Origin: Clostridium chromiireducens
GTDB taxonomy: Bacteria > Bacillota > Clostridia > Clostridiales > Clostridiaceae
Length of the DNA: 64,000 bases
Direction: 5' to 3'
NCBI RefSeq assembly: GCF_002029255.1
Contig: NZ_MZGT01000018.1
Location: 1 to 64,000, forward strand
The notes below the pieces were generated by a model that worked only from the letters and a program-made list of their open reading frames with translations, was not told the origin of the DNA and made no database searches. Position 1 is the stretch's first letter, and the number at the start of each line of letters is the position of its first letter. The position numbers and the translations under genes were made by a program. Of the stretch, positions 25,874 to 33,873 are shown one piece after another.

Positions 25874-25911
25874 TGAAAGCGTTAATCAATATATTTGAAT
25901 TAACACTTTCA
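25874..25911 (-). terminator. Terminator 3' of the HxlR gene
   Basis: TGAAAGCGTTAA pairs with TTAACACTTTCA with one mismatch. It lies just 3' of the minus-strand HxlR gene. The rest of 25680-25930 shows only a TTCGACT motif at 25749-25755, close to a Spo0A box. Confidence 0.6.
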
Positions 25912-25930
25912 TCTAGCCAATTCCATCCTC

Positions 25931-26314
25931 TTATATATTAGATTCTACTTGACTTCTTCCCCAATTATATAGTTCATATAGCAATGGCAATAAACTTTTT
26001 CCTTTATTAGTCAACTCATATTCAACTCTTAATGGCATCTCATTATACTGATTTCTAATAATTAATTGATCTTTCTCAAGTTCACGTAGGGAATTAGAAA
26101 GCATTGTATTTGTTATTCCTGGAATTTCCCTCTTTAATTCATTGAAGCGTACTACATCATTTTTTAACAATTTCACTAATATGCGTAACTTCCACTTTCC
26201 TCCTATAACTTCAAGGGTATATTTTACTGGACATTCTGTGTTCCCTTCATAGTTTTCATTATTGCACGATCTAAGTTCGTCTAAATACTGTTCTAATTCT
26301 TGCTTCGTCGCCAT
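25931..26314 (-). CDS. HxlR-family transcriptional regulator
   Basis: A 127-residue winged-helix protein from the ATG at 26314, preceded by GGAGGAA; the longer frame to 26353 has no ribosome site. HxlR features are CPVKYTLEVIGGKWKLRILV, with the redox-sensing type Cys, FNELKREIPGITNTMLSNSL as recognition helix and MPLRVEYELTNKGKSLLPLL as wing. It is divergent from a nitroreductase with 137 bp between them and likely controls it. This is the second HxlR/flavoprotein pair in the window. Confidence 0.9.
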   Translation of the reverse strand: MATKQELEQYLDELRSCNNENYEGNTECPVKYTLEVIGGKWKLRILVKLLKNDVVRFNELKREIPGITNTMLSNSLRELEKDQLIIRNQYNEMPLRVEYELTNKGKSLLPLLYELYNWGRSQVESNI

Positions 26315-26451
26315 TTCAATTCCTCCATGGTATGAAAAATAATACTTAATCATTAAATTCTGAGTACTTGCCCCACAAAAAATAAGTAAGTATAATAATT
26401 ATACCAAGTTTAATAATTTGAGTAAATGCTTATGAAAAGGAGATTTTAACA

Positions 26452-26982
26452 ATGGAATTAATGAAAGCTATTGCGATGCGTAAATCTACAAGAAGTTATA
26501 AACCTGAACAAATAAGTGATGAATCTTTAGATATAATACTAAAGGCTGGTTGTGCTGCCCCAGTGGGAATGGGTGCCTATAATTCAATGCATATGACTGT
26601 GATACAAAATTCTGATTTATTAGAAAAGTTTACTAATGAAGCAAGAAAAACATTCAAAAATCCTAATATGAATCCATTTTATGGTGCACCTACCCTTGTC
26701 GTTGTTTCTGGAAAACAAAATGAAAAAGCTCCTGCTGTTGAAGTTGCTAATGCAGCATGCATAGTTGAAAACATGGCACTAGCCGCTACTGATTTTGGTC
26801 TTGGTAGTGTATATTTACTAGGATTTTTATTTGCTATTTCTGCTAATACTGAATTATTAAAGAAACTTAATCTGCCAGATGGTTTTGTACCTGCTGCCGC
26901 TCTAGCAATTGGCTATCCTACTGAACCATTAACAAAAGTAAAAGAATTAAAACAAACAATTGAAGTTAATGTAATTAAATAA
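26452..26982 (+). CDS. Nitroreductase-family FMN protein
   Basis: A 176-residue nitroreductase fold protein. It starts MELMKAIAMRKSTRSYKPEQ, with the family RKSTRSY motif for FMN phosphate. It continues with DIILKAGCAAPVGMGAYNSM, an ENMALAATDFGLGSVYL region that shields the flavin, and ends with LAIGYPTEP. AAAGGAG precedes the ATG. These enzymes reduce quinones, nitro compounds or flavins with NAD(P)H. The divergent HxlR gene suggests induction by electrophiles or oxidants; the substrate is unknown. Confidence 0.88.
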   Translation: MELMKAIAMRKSTRSYKPEQISDESLDIILKAGCAAPVGMGAYNSMHMTVIQNSDLLEKFTNEARKTFKNPNMNPFYGAPTLVVVSGKQNEKAPAVEVANAACIVENMALAATDFGLGSVYLLGFLFAISANTELLKKLNLPDGFVPAAALAIGYPTEPLTKVKELKQTIEVNVIK

Positions 26983-27103
26983 TTATAGATTTCACATTGA
27001 AATAAAATTACACACATGTCTTATATTTTTAGGCAAATTATATGTTTAAATAAATAACTGATTAAAAAATATGATAATTTATTTATTACATGTTAAAACA
27101 ATC

Positions 27104-27145
27104 AGACTTTCTATGAATGGCATTAAACTATTTTTTAGAAAGTCT
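27104..27145. terminator. Hairpin between convergent genes
   Basis: AGACTTTCT (27104-27112) pairs with AGAAAGTCT (27137-27145) across a 24-nt loop, with T- and A-rich flanks. It serves the nitroreductase and DTW genes. Confidence 0.55.
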
Positions 27146-27154
27146 TTAATTATT

Positions 27155-27790
27155 TTATCTCTTCATTCCACTTGAATATAATCCAGCAGTAAAACTACTT
27201 AAAAATAGATGAAAAGCCTCTTTTATAATTTTAGCACTTTCTAAATCATTAGTTAACTTTAACACCTCAATTGCAGCTTCAATAGTGCATAAGTTTCCAT
27301 CTTCTATGCCTCTTCGCAAAGTATACTCTGATTTATAATTAGGATTTAAAGTAATCTTAGGAATATCTTTTATGTAATCACTTTTCCTTAATATTTTTTT
27401 AGCTTCTTTCCATGTACCATCAAGAATAATAAACGCTGGAGTCCTATTAGAAATTCTACATTCAAAGTTTTCATTTTGTATATTTTCATTTTCTTCCGGA
27501 AAAACAAGATATACATCATAAAGTTCATCCTCTATGTTTTTAATTAACTCTGTAGGACTTATTGTTCTTTCCCATAGAATTATCTCCGTAGATTCCGGGT
27601 TAACTAATTTTAAAATTCTAGCAGTATTCGAAGGCCTATAGAACTCCTTCTCTGTTGAAAGTATCCATATTTTAGCTTTTGTTTTAACTTCAGGGACTAT
27701 ATTGCAAACACAATTTATTTTAGGAAGCCCGCATTTATTGCAGCTTTCATGCAATTTTGTTACTTGTTTCACTTTATAATTAGAATTCAT
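27155..27790 (-). CDS. DTW-domain tRNA-uridine aminocarboxypropyltransferase
   Basis: A 211-residue DTW-domain protein (TapT/YfiP type) expected to transfer the 3-amino-3-carboxypropyl group of SAM to a tRNA uridine (acp3U). The N-terminal zinc-type knot CNKCGLPKINCVC, WILSTEKEFYRPSNTARIL and the name-giving LDGTWKEAKKI are all present. TLRRGIEDGNLCTIEA matches the C-terminal family block. It is a single gene with AGGAGG before the ATG. The specific tRNA position is not inferable. Confidence 0.85.
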   Translation of the reverse strand: MNSNYKVKQVTKLHESCNKCGLPKINCVCNIVPEVKTKAKIWILSTEKEFYRPSNTARILKLVNPESTEIILWERTISPTELIKNIEDELYDVYLVFPEENENIQNENFECRISNRTPAFIILDGTWKEAKKILRKSDYIKDIPKITLNPNYKSEYTLRRGIEDGNLCTIEAAIEVLKLTNDLESAKIIKEAFHLFLSSFTAGLYSSGMKR

Positions 27791-28163
27791 CTTTCCTCCT
27801 ATAACATTTTGTCAATTATTATATACTTTTTATAAACTAAGATTTATTTAGTATGTAGCTATTTTAATCAAACAATATTATAGCAACTCTAGCAAATCCT
27901 TTCAATTAATAAAAATGCAATAGATTACCATCTCCTTGTTATTATGACTCGTTTTTACTATTCAAAACAAACATATACTACCTGGTTTAGCCAAGTTTCT
28001 TATCAGCCGTTATTTACCAGCTATAAAAGATATTCAATAAAGATTCACTTTATTTTTTAAATTTCGAATAATATTATTTTTTTTTAGAATATAAAGAAAG
28101 CTAGACAGTAACAATATAAGTAGTATGAATAATAATCTATTTAAAAAAGGAGGATTTTATTAT
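27791..28163. other. Intergenic region without recognised elements
   Basis: A/T-rich spacer between divergent genes. A stretch around 27980-28030 has several short complementary words (ACCTGG, GCCAAG, CAGC) but does not match a riboswitch core I know. Confidence 0.3.
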
Positions 28164-28928
28164 ATGGTTAAACCATTATTTTTAGCTCATGGTTCTCCAA
28201 TGATGGCGATTGAAGAAGATGATTATACTGAATTTTTAAATAAACTTGGAACTAAATTTAATCCAAAAGCTATTGTTATCTTTACTTCACATTGGGACAA
28301 TGAAACACTTACTATTTCATCAATTGATTCTGTTTACGATACAATGTACGACTTCTATGGATTTCCAGAGGAACTTTATCAAATTAAATATCCTGCAAAA
28401 GGATCTACTGAGATCGCATCAAAAGTTGAAGAAAAATTGACTAATCAAGGAATAAAAGTTAATAAAGATATATCTAGAGGATTGGATCATGGCGCTTGGA
28501 CTATTTTAAAGCATCTTTATCCTAAAGCTGATGTTCCTATTGTTCAAGTTTCAATAAATTCTAATTTATCAATTCAGGAACAAATTAAAATTGGGGATGC
28601 TCTTAAAACTTTCGGTAATGATGATATTTTAGTTATTGGAAGTGGAAATACAGTTCATAATTTAAGATTGGTTGATTTTGATGCAGTAAGCATTGATTCC
28701 TGGGCTGAAGAATTTGATGATTGGTTAATTAATAGAATAAAAGAAAATGATTTTATTTCACTTTATAACTATAGCGATAATGCTCCTTATGCAAATTTAG
28801 CTGTTCCAACTCCGGATCATTTAGTTCCATTATTTATAGCATTAGGGAGCAGTTCACTATTAATTCCGAGAGTTATCTTTAGAAGTTACGAATTAGGAAA
28901 TTTAAGCTATCTTTGCTTTGAATTTTAG
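28164..28928 (+). CDS. Class III extradiol dioxygenase-like protein (LigB/DODA type)
   Basis: A 254-residue protein from the ATG at 28164, with AAAGGAGG 9 nt upstream; the longer frame to 28125 is not supported. It starts VKPLFLAHGSPMMAIE, where the first His is a usual iron ligand. Other features are IVIFTSHWDN, the central SRGLDHGAWTILKHLYP, VIGSGNTVHNL and TPDHLVPLFIALG. This is the 4,5-DOPA-extradiol-dioxygenase-like family (YgiD). In anaerobes the physiological role is unclear, because ring cleavage needs oxygen. Confidence 0.85.
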   Translation: MVKPLFLAHGSPMMAIEEDDYTEFLNKLGTKFNPKAIVIFTSHWDNETLTISSIDSVYDTMYDFYGFPEELYQIKYPAKGSTEIASKVEEKLTNQGIKVNKDISRGLDHGAWTILKHLYPKADVPIVQVSINSNLSIQEQIKIGDALKTFGNDDILVIGSGNTVHNLRLVDFDAVSIDSWAEEFDDWLINRIKENDFISLYNYSDNAPYANLAVPTPDHLVPLFIALGSSSLLIPRVIFRSYELGNLSYLCFEF

Positions 28929-28961
28929 AGTTTTAAAAAATTGCTATTAATTTTGTTTATG

Positions 28962-29062
28962 CAAGGGTTCCATACTGATAACAATACACATCCGTAATTT
29001 CAATTTAGAGATATAAGTGGTTTTTAAATTTCATAAGTTTGAATCTCATTTAGGAACCCTTG
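28962..29062. repeat. Distant inverted repeat 3' of the dioxygenase gene
   Basis: CAAGGGTTCC (28962-28971) and GGAACCCTTG (29053-29062) are perfectly complementary; pairing extends to 13 with one G-U. The loop is 81 nt and A/T-rich. It might be a terminator or the remnant of a mobile repeat. Confidence 0.5.
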
Positions 29063-29117
29063 TATAGATATCCCAACTAAAAGTTTGATTTATACTTTGA
29101 AATAAATACCATACCAG

Positions 29118-29301
29118 AAAGTTGACACATTTTTATGCAGCAGGCATTTGAAAATGAGCTGTTAAAAGAGCTTAATTGTAGGTTGTTCCATTAATGCTTG
29201 TCACAATGAAATTGGGAGCAAGCATTAGTGGTACAACCTGCAATTTAGCTCTTTCAGCGAGATTTTCATAGTCCTGCGAAACAATAATGTGTCTGCTTTC
29301 G
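29118..29301. repeat. 184-nt imperfect palindrome, MITE- or structured-RNA-like
   Basis: The arms 29118-29201 and 29220-29301 are about 80 percent complementary over their whole length, with an 18-nt loop (29202-29219). Both arms begin GAAAG..GACACATT and run through GCAGG, TGAAAAT, AAAGAGCT, AATTG.AGGTTGT and TAATGCTTG. Several arm differences would be G-U pairs in RNA. It lies between convergent genes. No ORF is inside. It could be a miniature inverted-repeat element or a long hairpin RNA. Confidence 0.75.
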
Positions 29302-29432
29302 GTGGATTATTTCATAAGTCTAAATTGTAGTTGGGTTAACTATATTACGATATTTTGATTTATTTTTCAACTTTATAATTTTATAATTCCCTATTCTCTA
29401 AATTTATAATTAGTTACAATAAATTAATAACA

Positions 29433-30539
29433 TTATATTGTAATTAATTCGTATTCCTTATGTCCAAGACCCATTTTTACTGCATAATCAATAGCAACTT
29501 TCCAATCTGTTTCAGGGCTAACATCAGTAAAATGATCATGATGTTTACATCCGTTCTTTTCTAGCAAACTTCCTGCCATAACAGGTTGTCTATTCACAGC
29601 ATCTGCACAAGCAATATCTAGCGCAACTGGATCAAAAGATGCAAACATACCTACATCAGGTACTATAGGCACATCGTTTTCTGCATGACAATCACAATAT
29701 GGAGAAACATCGATTACTAAGCTAATGTGAAAATTAGGACGTCCATTTAATACAGCCCAAGAATATTCCGCTATTTTTTTGTTTAAAATGTCATTCGATT
29801 CATCAGATGCCGGCATAACCGCGTCCATTGGACAAACACCTATGCATCTCCCACATCCAACACATTTATTGTGATCAATGAATGCTTTTTTATCAGTTAT
29901 ACTAATGGCAGTATGAGCACATATCTTAGCGCACATACTACAACCAACACAGTTATCTTTATAAACATGAGGTTTTCCACTACTATGCATCTCCATTTTT
30001 CCTGCTCTAGAGCCACAGCCCATTCCTATATTTTTGAGTGCTCCACCAAATCCTGTTGCCTCATGACCTTTAAAATGGTTAAGAGAAATAAATATATCAG
30101 CATCCATAATAGCATGTCCTATTTTAGCTTCTTTCACATATTCTCCTCCAACAACAGGAACTAAAACTTCATCTGTTCCTTTTAGTCCATCACCAATCAA
30201 TATATGACATCCCGTTGAGAAAGGACTAAATCCATTTGTATAAGCTGAATTAAGATGATCTAGCGCATTCTTTCTTCCACCAACATATAAAGTATTGCAG
30301 TCTGTTAGAAAAGGATTTCCACCTAATTCTTTAACAACGTCTGCTACTACTTTAGCATAATTTGGTCTCAAATATGCTAAGTTACCTGGTTCACCAAAAT
30401 GAATTTTAATAGCTGCATATTTTTTCTCAAAATCAATTTGATTAATTCCTGCTGTCTTGATTAGACGATTTAATTTCTGCAATAAATTTTCTTTAGCTGT
30501 TGTCTGCATATTTGTAAAATATACTTTTGATTTTTCCAT
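29433..30539 (-). CDS. DUF362 protein with two 4Fe-4S clusters
   Basis: A 368-residue protein that combines DUF362 (N-terminal IKIHFGEPGNLAYLRP, LTDCNTLYVGGR, FISLNHFKGHEATGFGGALK) with a ferredoxin-type insert at about 190-245. The insert holds two 4Fe-4S motifs, CVGCSMCAKIC and CVGCGRCIGVCP. Cysteines in ALKNIGMGCGSRAGK may add a further ligand. The role is unknown; DUF362 ferredoxins are common in anaerobes. GGAGG precedes the ATG, and a MerR-type promoter lies 53 nt upstream, so it may be induced by a stress ligand. Confidence 0.85.
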   Translation of the reverse strand: MEKSKVYFTNMQTTAKENLLQKLNRLIKTAGINQIDFEKKYAAIKIHFGEPGNLAYLRPNYAKVVADVVKELGGNPFLTDCNTLYVGGRKNALDHLNSAYTNGFSPFSTGCHILIGDGLKGTDEVLVPVVGGEYVKEAKIGHAIMDADIFISLNHFKGHEATGFGGALKNIGMGCGSRAGKMEMHSSGKPHVYKDNCVGCSMCAKICAHTAISITDKKAFIDHNKCVGCGRCIGVCPMDAVMPASDESNDILNKKIAEYSWAVLNGRPNFHISLVIDVSPYCDCHAENDVPIVPDVGMFASFDPVALDIACADAVNRQPVMAGSLLEKNGCKHHDHFTDVSPETDWKVAIDYAVKMGLGHKEYELITI

Positions 30540-30591
30540 TTTTAAATACCTCCATAATCACTTTACTTTCATCTAAAGTTTATTCGTTTTC

Positions 30592-30622
30592 ATTATAAAT
30601 CTTAAAGTTAACTCTAAGTCAA
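30592..30622 (-). promoter_or_regulatory. MerR-type promoter of the DUF362 gene
   Basis: On the minus strand, TTGACT (30617-30622) and TATAAT (30592-30597) are separated by 19 nt, the over-long spacer typical of MerR-family control. The spacer and -35 edge contain CTTAAAGTTAACTCTAAG (30601-30618), palindromic at 16 of 18 positions, a form used by MerR proteins of the AdhR/BltR kind. No merR gene is present in the window. Confidence 0.75.
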
Positions 30623-31042
30623 GATATAAAATGAAAAAGTTTCCTAAAAAGAAAAACTAAATTCGTGATTGCAAGAGTAAATTCATCTTACACGAAGTTA
30701 GTCTTGCACTATATTTTGATACTATGGATATAATTTATTTGAAAGTGGGTTCCTCTAAATTTATTGGAGGTAATTATATTGAACAAGAATTATGATCATA
30801 AACATCTTATTCAAATTTATATTATAAATAATTTCTAATTAATATAACTATGATATAATTTTTATATTCGTCTATATAGTTTATCAGATTTTTTACAAAT
30901 AGCTTAGCAATTATATGACTACATAATTAATCAAAGTTATAAAAGTTAAGAACTTTTAATAATTTATCGCTATCGTTCGCTTATAAAGATCTTAGTAAGT
31001 CAAATAAAATTATGACAAATAGTTTAAAAGGAGATGATTTAA
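30623..31042. other. Intergenic region with a possible 19-codon ORF
   Basis: A plus-strand TTG at 30779 follows GGAGG at a good distance and opens a 19-codon frame (to 30838) starting MNKNYDHKHLIQ. It has no recognised family and may be spurious or a gene remnant. The remaining sequence shows no other element. Confidence 0.3.
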
Positions 31043-31999
31043 CTGAATAACAAAAGACTACGAGCTAATTTACTATTGCTTCTTACTGCAGCTATTTGGG
31101 GATTTGCATTTGTTGCTCAAAGAGTTGGTTCTCAATTTGTAGGTACCTTTACCTTTAACGGAATAAGATTTGCCCTTGGAAGTCTTTCTTTGATCCCTTT
31201 GATAATTTATCTAGATAAAAAAAAGAAGGATACTATTAATATTAAAATGTCTATTAGCGAAAATCCTAAAGATAATAATGGTACAAATAACTCAAAAATA
31301 ATATTACCCGGAATAATAGTCGGCACGATTCTTTATGCTGGATCAAGTATTCAGCAAACTGGACTTATTTATACAACTGCCGGAAAAGCAAGTTTCATTA
31401 CAGGGCTTTATGTAGTTATCGTTCCTATTATAGGATTATTTCTAAAACATAAAATCGGAAAAAATTCATGGATTGGAGTTGGACTTGCTGTTATAGGTCT
31501 TTATCTTTTAAGTATTAATGAAAATTTCAGTATAAGTTATGGAGATTTACTTGAAGTTATAGGTTCACTTTTTTGGGCTATTCATATTTTAGCAATAGAT
31601 CATTTTTCTAATAAAATAGATCCTTTAAAATTATCATGTACTCAGTTTGCAACAAGTTCTATGTTAAGTTTAATCACAGCATTATTTGTTGAGAATATCA
31701 CCCTAGCTGGAATATCAGCCGCTTTAATTCCCATACTTTATGGTGGACTTTTATCAGCAGGTGTAGCCTATACCTTGCAAGTGGTAGCTCAGAAGCATGC
31801 TAAACCATCCCATGCAGCGATTATTCTAAGCATGGAATCAGTGTTTGGCGCATTAGGCGGTGCACTTATACTTAATGAAGTTATGAGTTATAGAGGATAT
31901 GTAGGCTGCATTCTTATCCTTAGCGGAATAGTTATTTCACAACTTAGATTTCCATCTAACAGTCGTAAAAATCAGAGAAAATCATCTGCTAATATATAA
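31043..31999 (+). CDS. DMT/EamA-family exporter with a likely CTG start
   Basis: A drug/metabolite transporter with ten hydrophobic segments in two EamA halves (about 1-150 and 170-310). It has the family opening LLLTAAIWGFAFVAQRVGS, STYTG-like ASFITGLYVVIVPIIG and the C-terminal ESVFGALGGALILNE. In-frame ATG and GTG codons are absent near the start. CTG at 31043, with AAAGGAG 8 nt upstream, gives MNNKRLRANLLLLLTAAIWG, a normal N-terminus. TTG at 31076 would cut into the first helix. The product is 318 residues. The substrate is unknown, probably a metabolite or amino acid exported. Confidence 0.8.
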   Translation: MNNKRLRANLLLLLTAAIWGFAFVAQRVGSQFVGTFTFNGIRFALGSLSLIPLIIYLDKKKKDTINIKMSISENPKDNNGTNNSKIILPGIIVGTILYAGSSIQQTGLIYTTAGKASFITGLYVVIVPIIGLFLKHKIGKNSWIGVGLAVIGLYLLSINENFSISYGDLLEVIGSLFWAIHILAIDHFSNKIDPLKLSCTQFATSSMLSLITALFVENITLAGISAALIPILYGGLLSAGVAYTLQVVAQKHAKPSHAAIILSMESVFGALGGALILNEVMSYRGYVGCILILSGIVISQLRFPSNSRKNQRKSSANI

Positions 32000-32031
32000 T
32001 TCACATAAATGCAAATAATTAAATCATACAA

Positions 32032-32079
32032 ATAAATCTAAGAGATTATTACTAAATCGTGCATATCTCTTAGATTTAT
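32032..32079. terminator. Terminator of the DMT exporter gene
   Basis: ATAAATCTAAGAGAT (32032-32046) pairs perfectly with ATCTCTTAGATTTAT (32065-32079). Confidence 0.75.
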
Positions 32080-32298
32080 TATTTATTCTATTTTATTTAT
32101 ATTAGAATATTTCCTACCTTTGCATTAAACTGGCTCATCACATTATATAGATATCCAAATTAATTATTAATTCAGCTTTTGTTAAGATTCCTAAAATATA
32201 ATGATATCAAAAGTTGGATTCTCGCATTCTAATTTTATATTATTTATGAGAAAGGATAAAGTGTAATCGCAAATTAATCTTAACATTTTAGAAAGTTT

Positions 32299-32331
32299 TG
32301 TAACAAAAATGTAACTTTACAGCTTTATAAT
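32299..32331 (+). promoter_or_regulatory. WalR-like box and -10 of the GT2/GtrA operon
   Basis: TGTAAC-AAAAA-TGTAAC (32299-32315) fits the WalR (YycF) consensus TGTWAH-N5-TGTWAH. It covers the position of the -35 for the -10 TATAAT at 32326-32331, the usual layout for an OmpR-type activator site. The rest of 32080-32298 shows nothing recognisable. Confidence 0.55.
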
Positions 32332-32364
32332 AAATTTTATTTGGAATCAATTGGAGATGATTTT

Positions 32365-33330
32365 ATGAAAGATATTTTATATCTTGTAATCCCTTGTTAT
32401 AACGAAGAAGAGGTTTTACATGTAACGGCTAAAAAACTATTAGTAAAAATTAACAATATGGTAGAAGATGAACTTATTTCTAAGGATAGCAAGATATTAT
32501 TTGTTAATGATGGTTCGAAAGATAATACTTGGAGTATTATAAAAGAACTTCATAAGCAAAATGATATTTTCTCTGGTATTAATCTTTCAAGAAATAGAGG
32601 TCATCAAAATGCTTTACTAGCTGGCTTAATGACAGCTAAGGAAATTGCTGATGTCACTATATCATTAGATGCAGATTTACAAGATGACGTAGATGTTATA
32701 GATAAATTTGTGGAACAATATTATAGCGGAAGTGATGTAGTCTATGGAGTAAGATCTTCTAGAGAAACAGATACATTTTTTAAAAGAACAACTGCCTTGA
32801 CATTTTATAAATTAATGAGTACTCTTGGAGTAGATATGGTTTATAATCATGCAGACTATCGTCTTATGAGTAAACGTGCTTTAGAGGGATTAAGTGAATT
32901 TAAAGAAGTTAATTTATTCTTAAGAGGAATAGTTCCTTTGGTTGGATATAAATCTTCAATAGTTGAATATGAACGCCACGAAAGATTTGCTGGCGAATCT
33001 AAATATCCCTTAAAAAAAATGATTACTTTTGCTTTAGATGGAATTACATCACTTAGCATTAAGCCTATAAGAATAATCACTGGACTTGGTTTTCTCATTT
33101 TCTTCTTCAGTTTTATAGCTTTAGCTTACACTTTTTTGGTTAAATTTTTCGGAAAGACTGTAACTGGTTGGACTTCTCTTACGCTTTCTATTTGGCTTAT
33201 TGGTGGAATTCAGCTTTTATCTCTTGGAGTAATTGGCGAATATATTGGGAAGATATATAATGAAACTAAACAAAGACCAAGATTCATTATTTCTGATAAA
33301 TTAATTTCAAAAGAGAATAGTAATTTGTAG
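32365..33330 (+). CDS. Polyprenyl-phosphate glycosyltransferase (GT2, GtrB/DPM type)
   Basis: A 321-residue membrane glycosyltransferase that moves a sugar from a nucleotide donor to undecaprenyl phosphate. The GT2 domain has YLVIPCYNEEEV, FVNDGSKDNTW and the metal-binding SLDADLQDD. VYGVRSSRETDTFFKR and NHADYRLMSKRA also match the family. Two C-terminal membrane helices (about 235-255 and 270-295) close it. The ATG at 32365, after GGAG, is preferred over the TTG at 32341. With the GtrA-like gene 8 bp downstream it forms the usual pair for envelope glycosylation. The sugar is unknown. Confidence 0.9.
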   Translation: MKDILYLVIPCYNEEEVLHVTAKKLLVKINNMVEDELISKDSKILFVNDGSKDNTWSIIKELHKQNDIFSGINLSRNRGHQNALLAGLMTAKEIADVTISLDADLQDDVDVIDKFVEQYYSGSDVVYGVRSSRETDTFFKRTTALTFYKLMSTLGVDMVYNHADYRLMSKRALEGLSEFKEVNLFLRGIVPLVGYKSSIVEYERHERFAGESKYPLKKMITFALDGITSLSIKPIRIITGLGFLIFFFSFIALAYTFLVKFFGKTVTGWTSLTLSIWLIGGIQLLSLGVIGEYIGKIYNETKQRPRFIISDKLISKENSNL

Positions 33331-33338
33331 GAGGTATT

Positions 33339-33746
33339 ATGGATAATACTGTTCAAAAATTTAAAAATACTTTCTTTACAAAAGAATTTATTACTTTTTT
33401 AATCATAGGTGTTGTAAATACCTTTAATGGAACTATCTTTTCTTGTATATATGCAAGTTTCTTAAATGAAAATATTGCATTTATAGTTGGGTATATTTCT
33501 GGATTGTTTATATCCTATCTCTTAAATAGTCTAATAACATTTAAGGAAAAATTGAATTTTAGTAAATTTATAAAGTTTGCTATATCATATATCCCAAATT
33601 TCATAATTCAAAATATAGTTGTAGTTATAGTATTTAATATATTTGGATTAAACAAACTCATTGCTTTCTTGCTAGCTGCAATTATAGGTGTTCCAATAAC
33701 TTTTATACTAATGAAATTTTTCGCATTCAAAAAAAATGAAAACTAA
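33339..33746 (+). CDS. GtrA-family membrane protein
   Basis: A 135-residue protein with four hydrophobic segments, of the GtrA family thought to flip the lipid-linked sugar. Typical parts are FLIIGVVNTFNGTIFSCIYA, FIVGYISGLFISYLLNSLIT-like with FKEK after it, and the C-terminal AFLLAAIIGVPITFILMKFF. It starts 8 nt after the GT2 stop codon with GGAGG, a two-gene operon. The acceptor polymer (teichoic acid, flagellin or polysaccharide) is not evident. Confidence 0.88.
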   Translation: MDNTVQKFKNTFFTKEFITFLIIGVVNTFNGTIFSCIYASFLNENIAFIVGYISGLFISYLLNSLITFKEKLNFSKFIKFAISYIPNFIIQNIVVVIVFNIFGLNKLIAFLLAAIIGVPITFILMKFFAFKKNEN

Positions 33747-33828
33747 GTACAACTTTTTAAATTGTAATTTAGATTTTTAGCTTTTATCTGTTAAATAACC
33801 AAGGCAATTGTACATCTTAAATTTAATG

Positions 33829-33871
33829 AAAGAGGTATTTCAAATGGTTTCTTATTTTGAAATACCTCTTT
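33829..33871. terminator. Bidirectional terminator
   Basis: AAAGAGGTATTTCAAA pairs with TTTGAAATACCTCTTT, a perfect 16-bp stem. It separates the convergent GtrA and N-acetyltransferase genes. Confidence 0.92.
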
Positions 33872-33873
33872 TA

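Noticed and set aside
27960-28060. Structured-looking stretch upstream of the dioxygenase gene
   Set aside because: Short complementary words are present, but neither strand fits the c-di-GMP, THF, preQ1 or other riboswitch cores I can recall.
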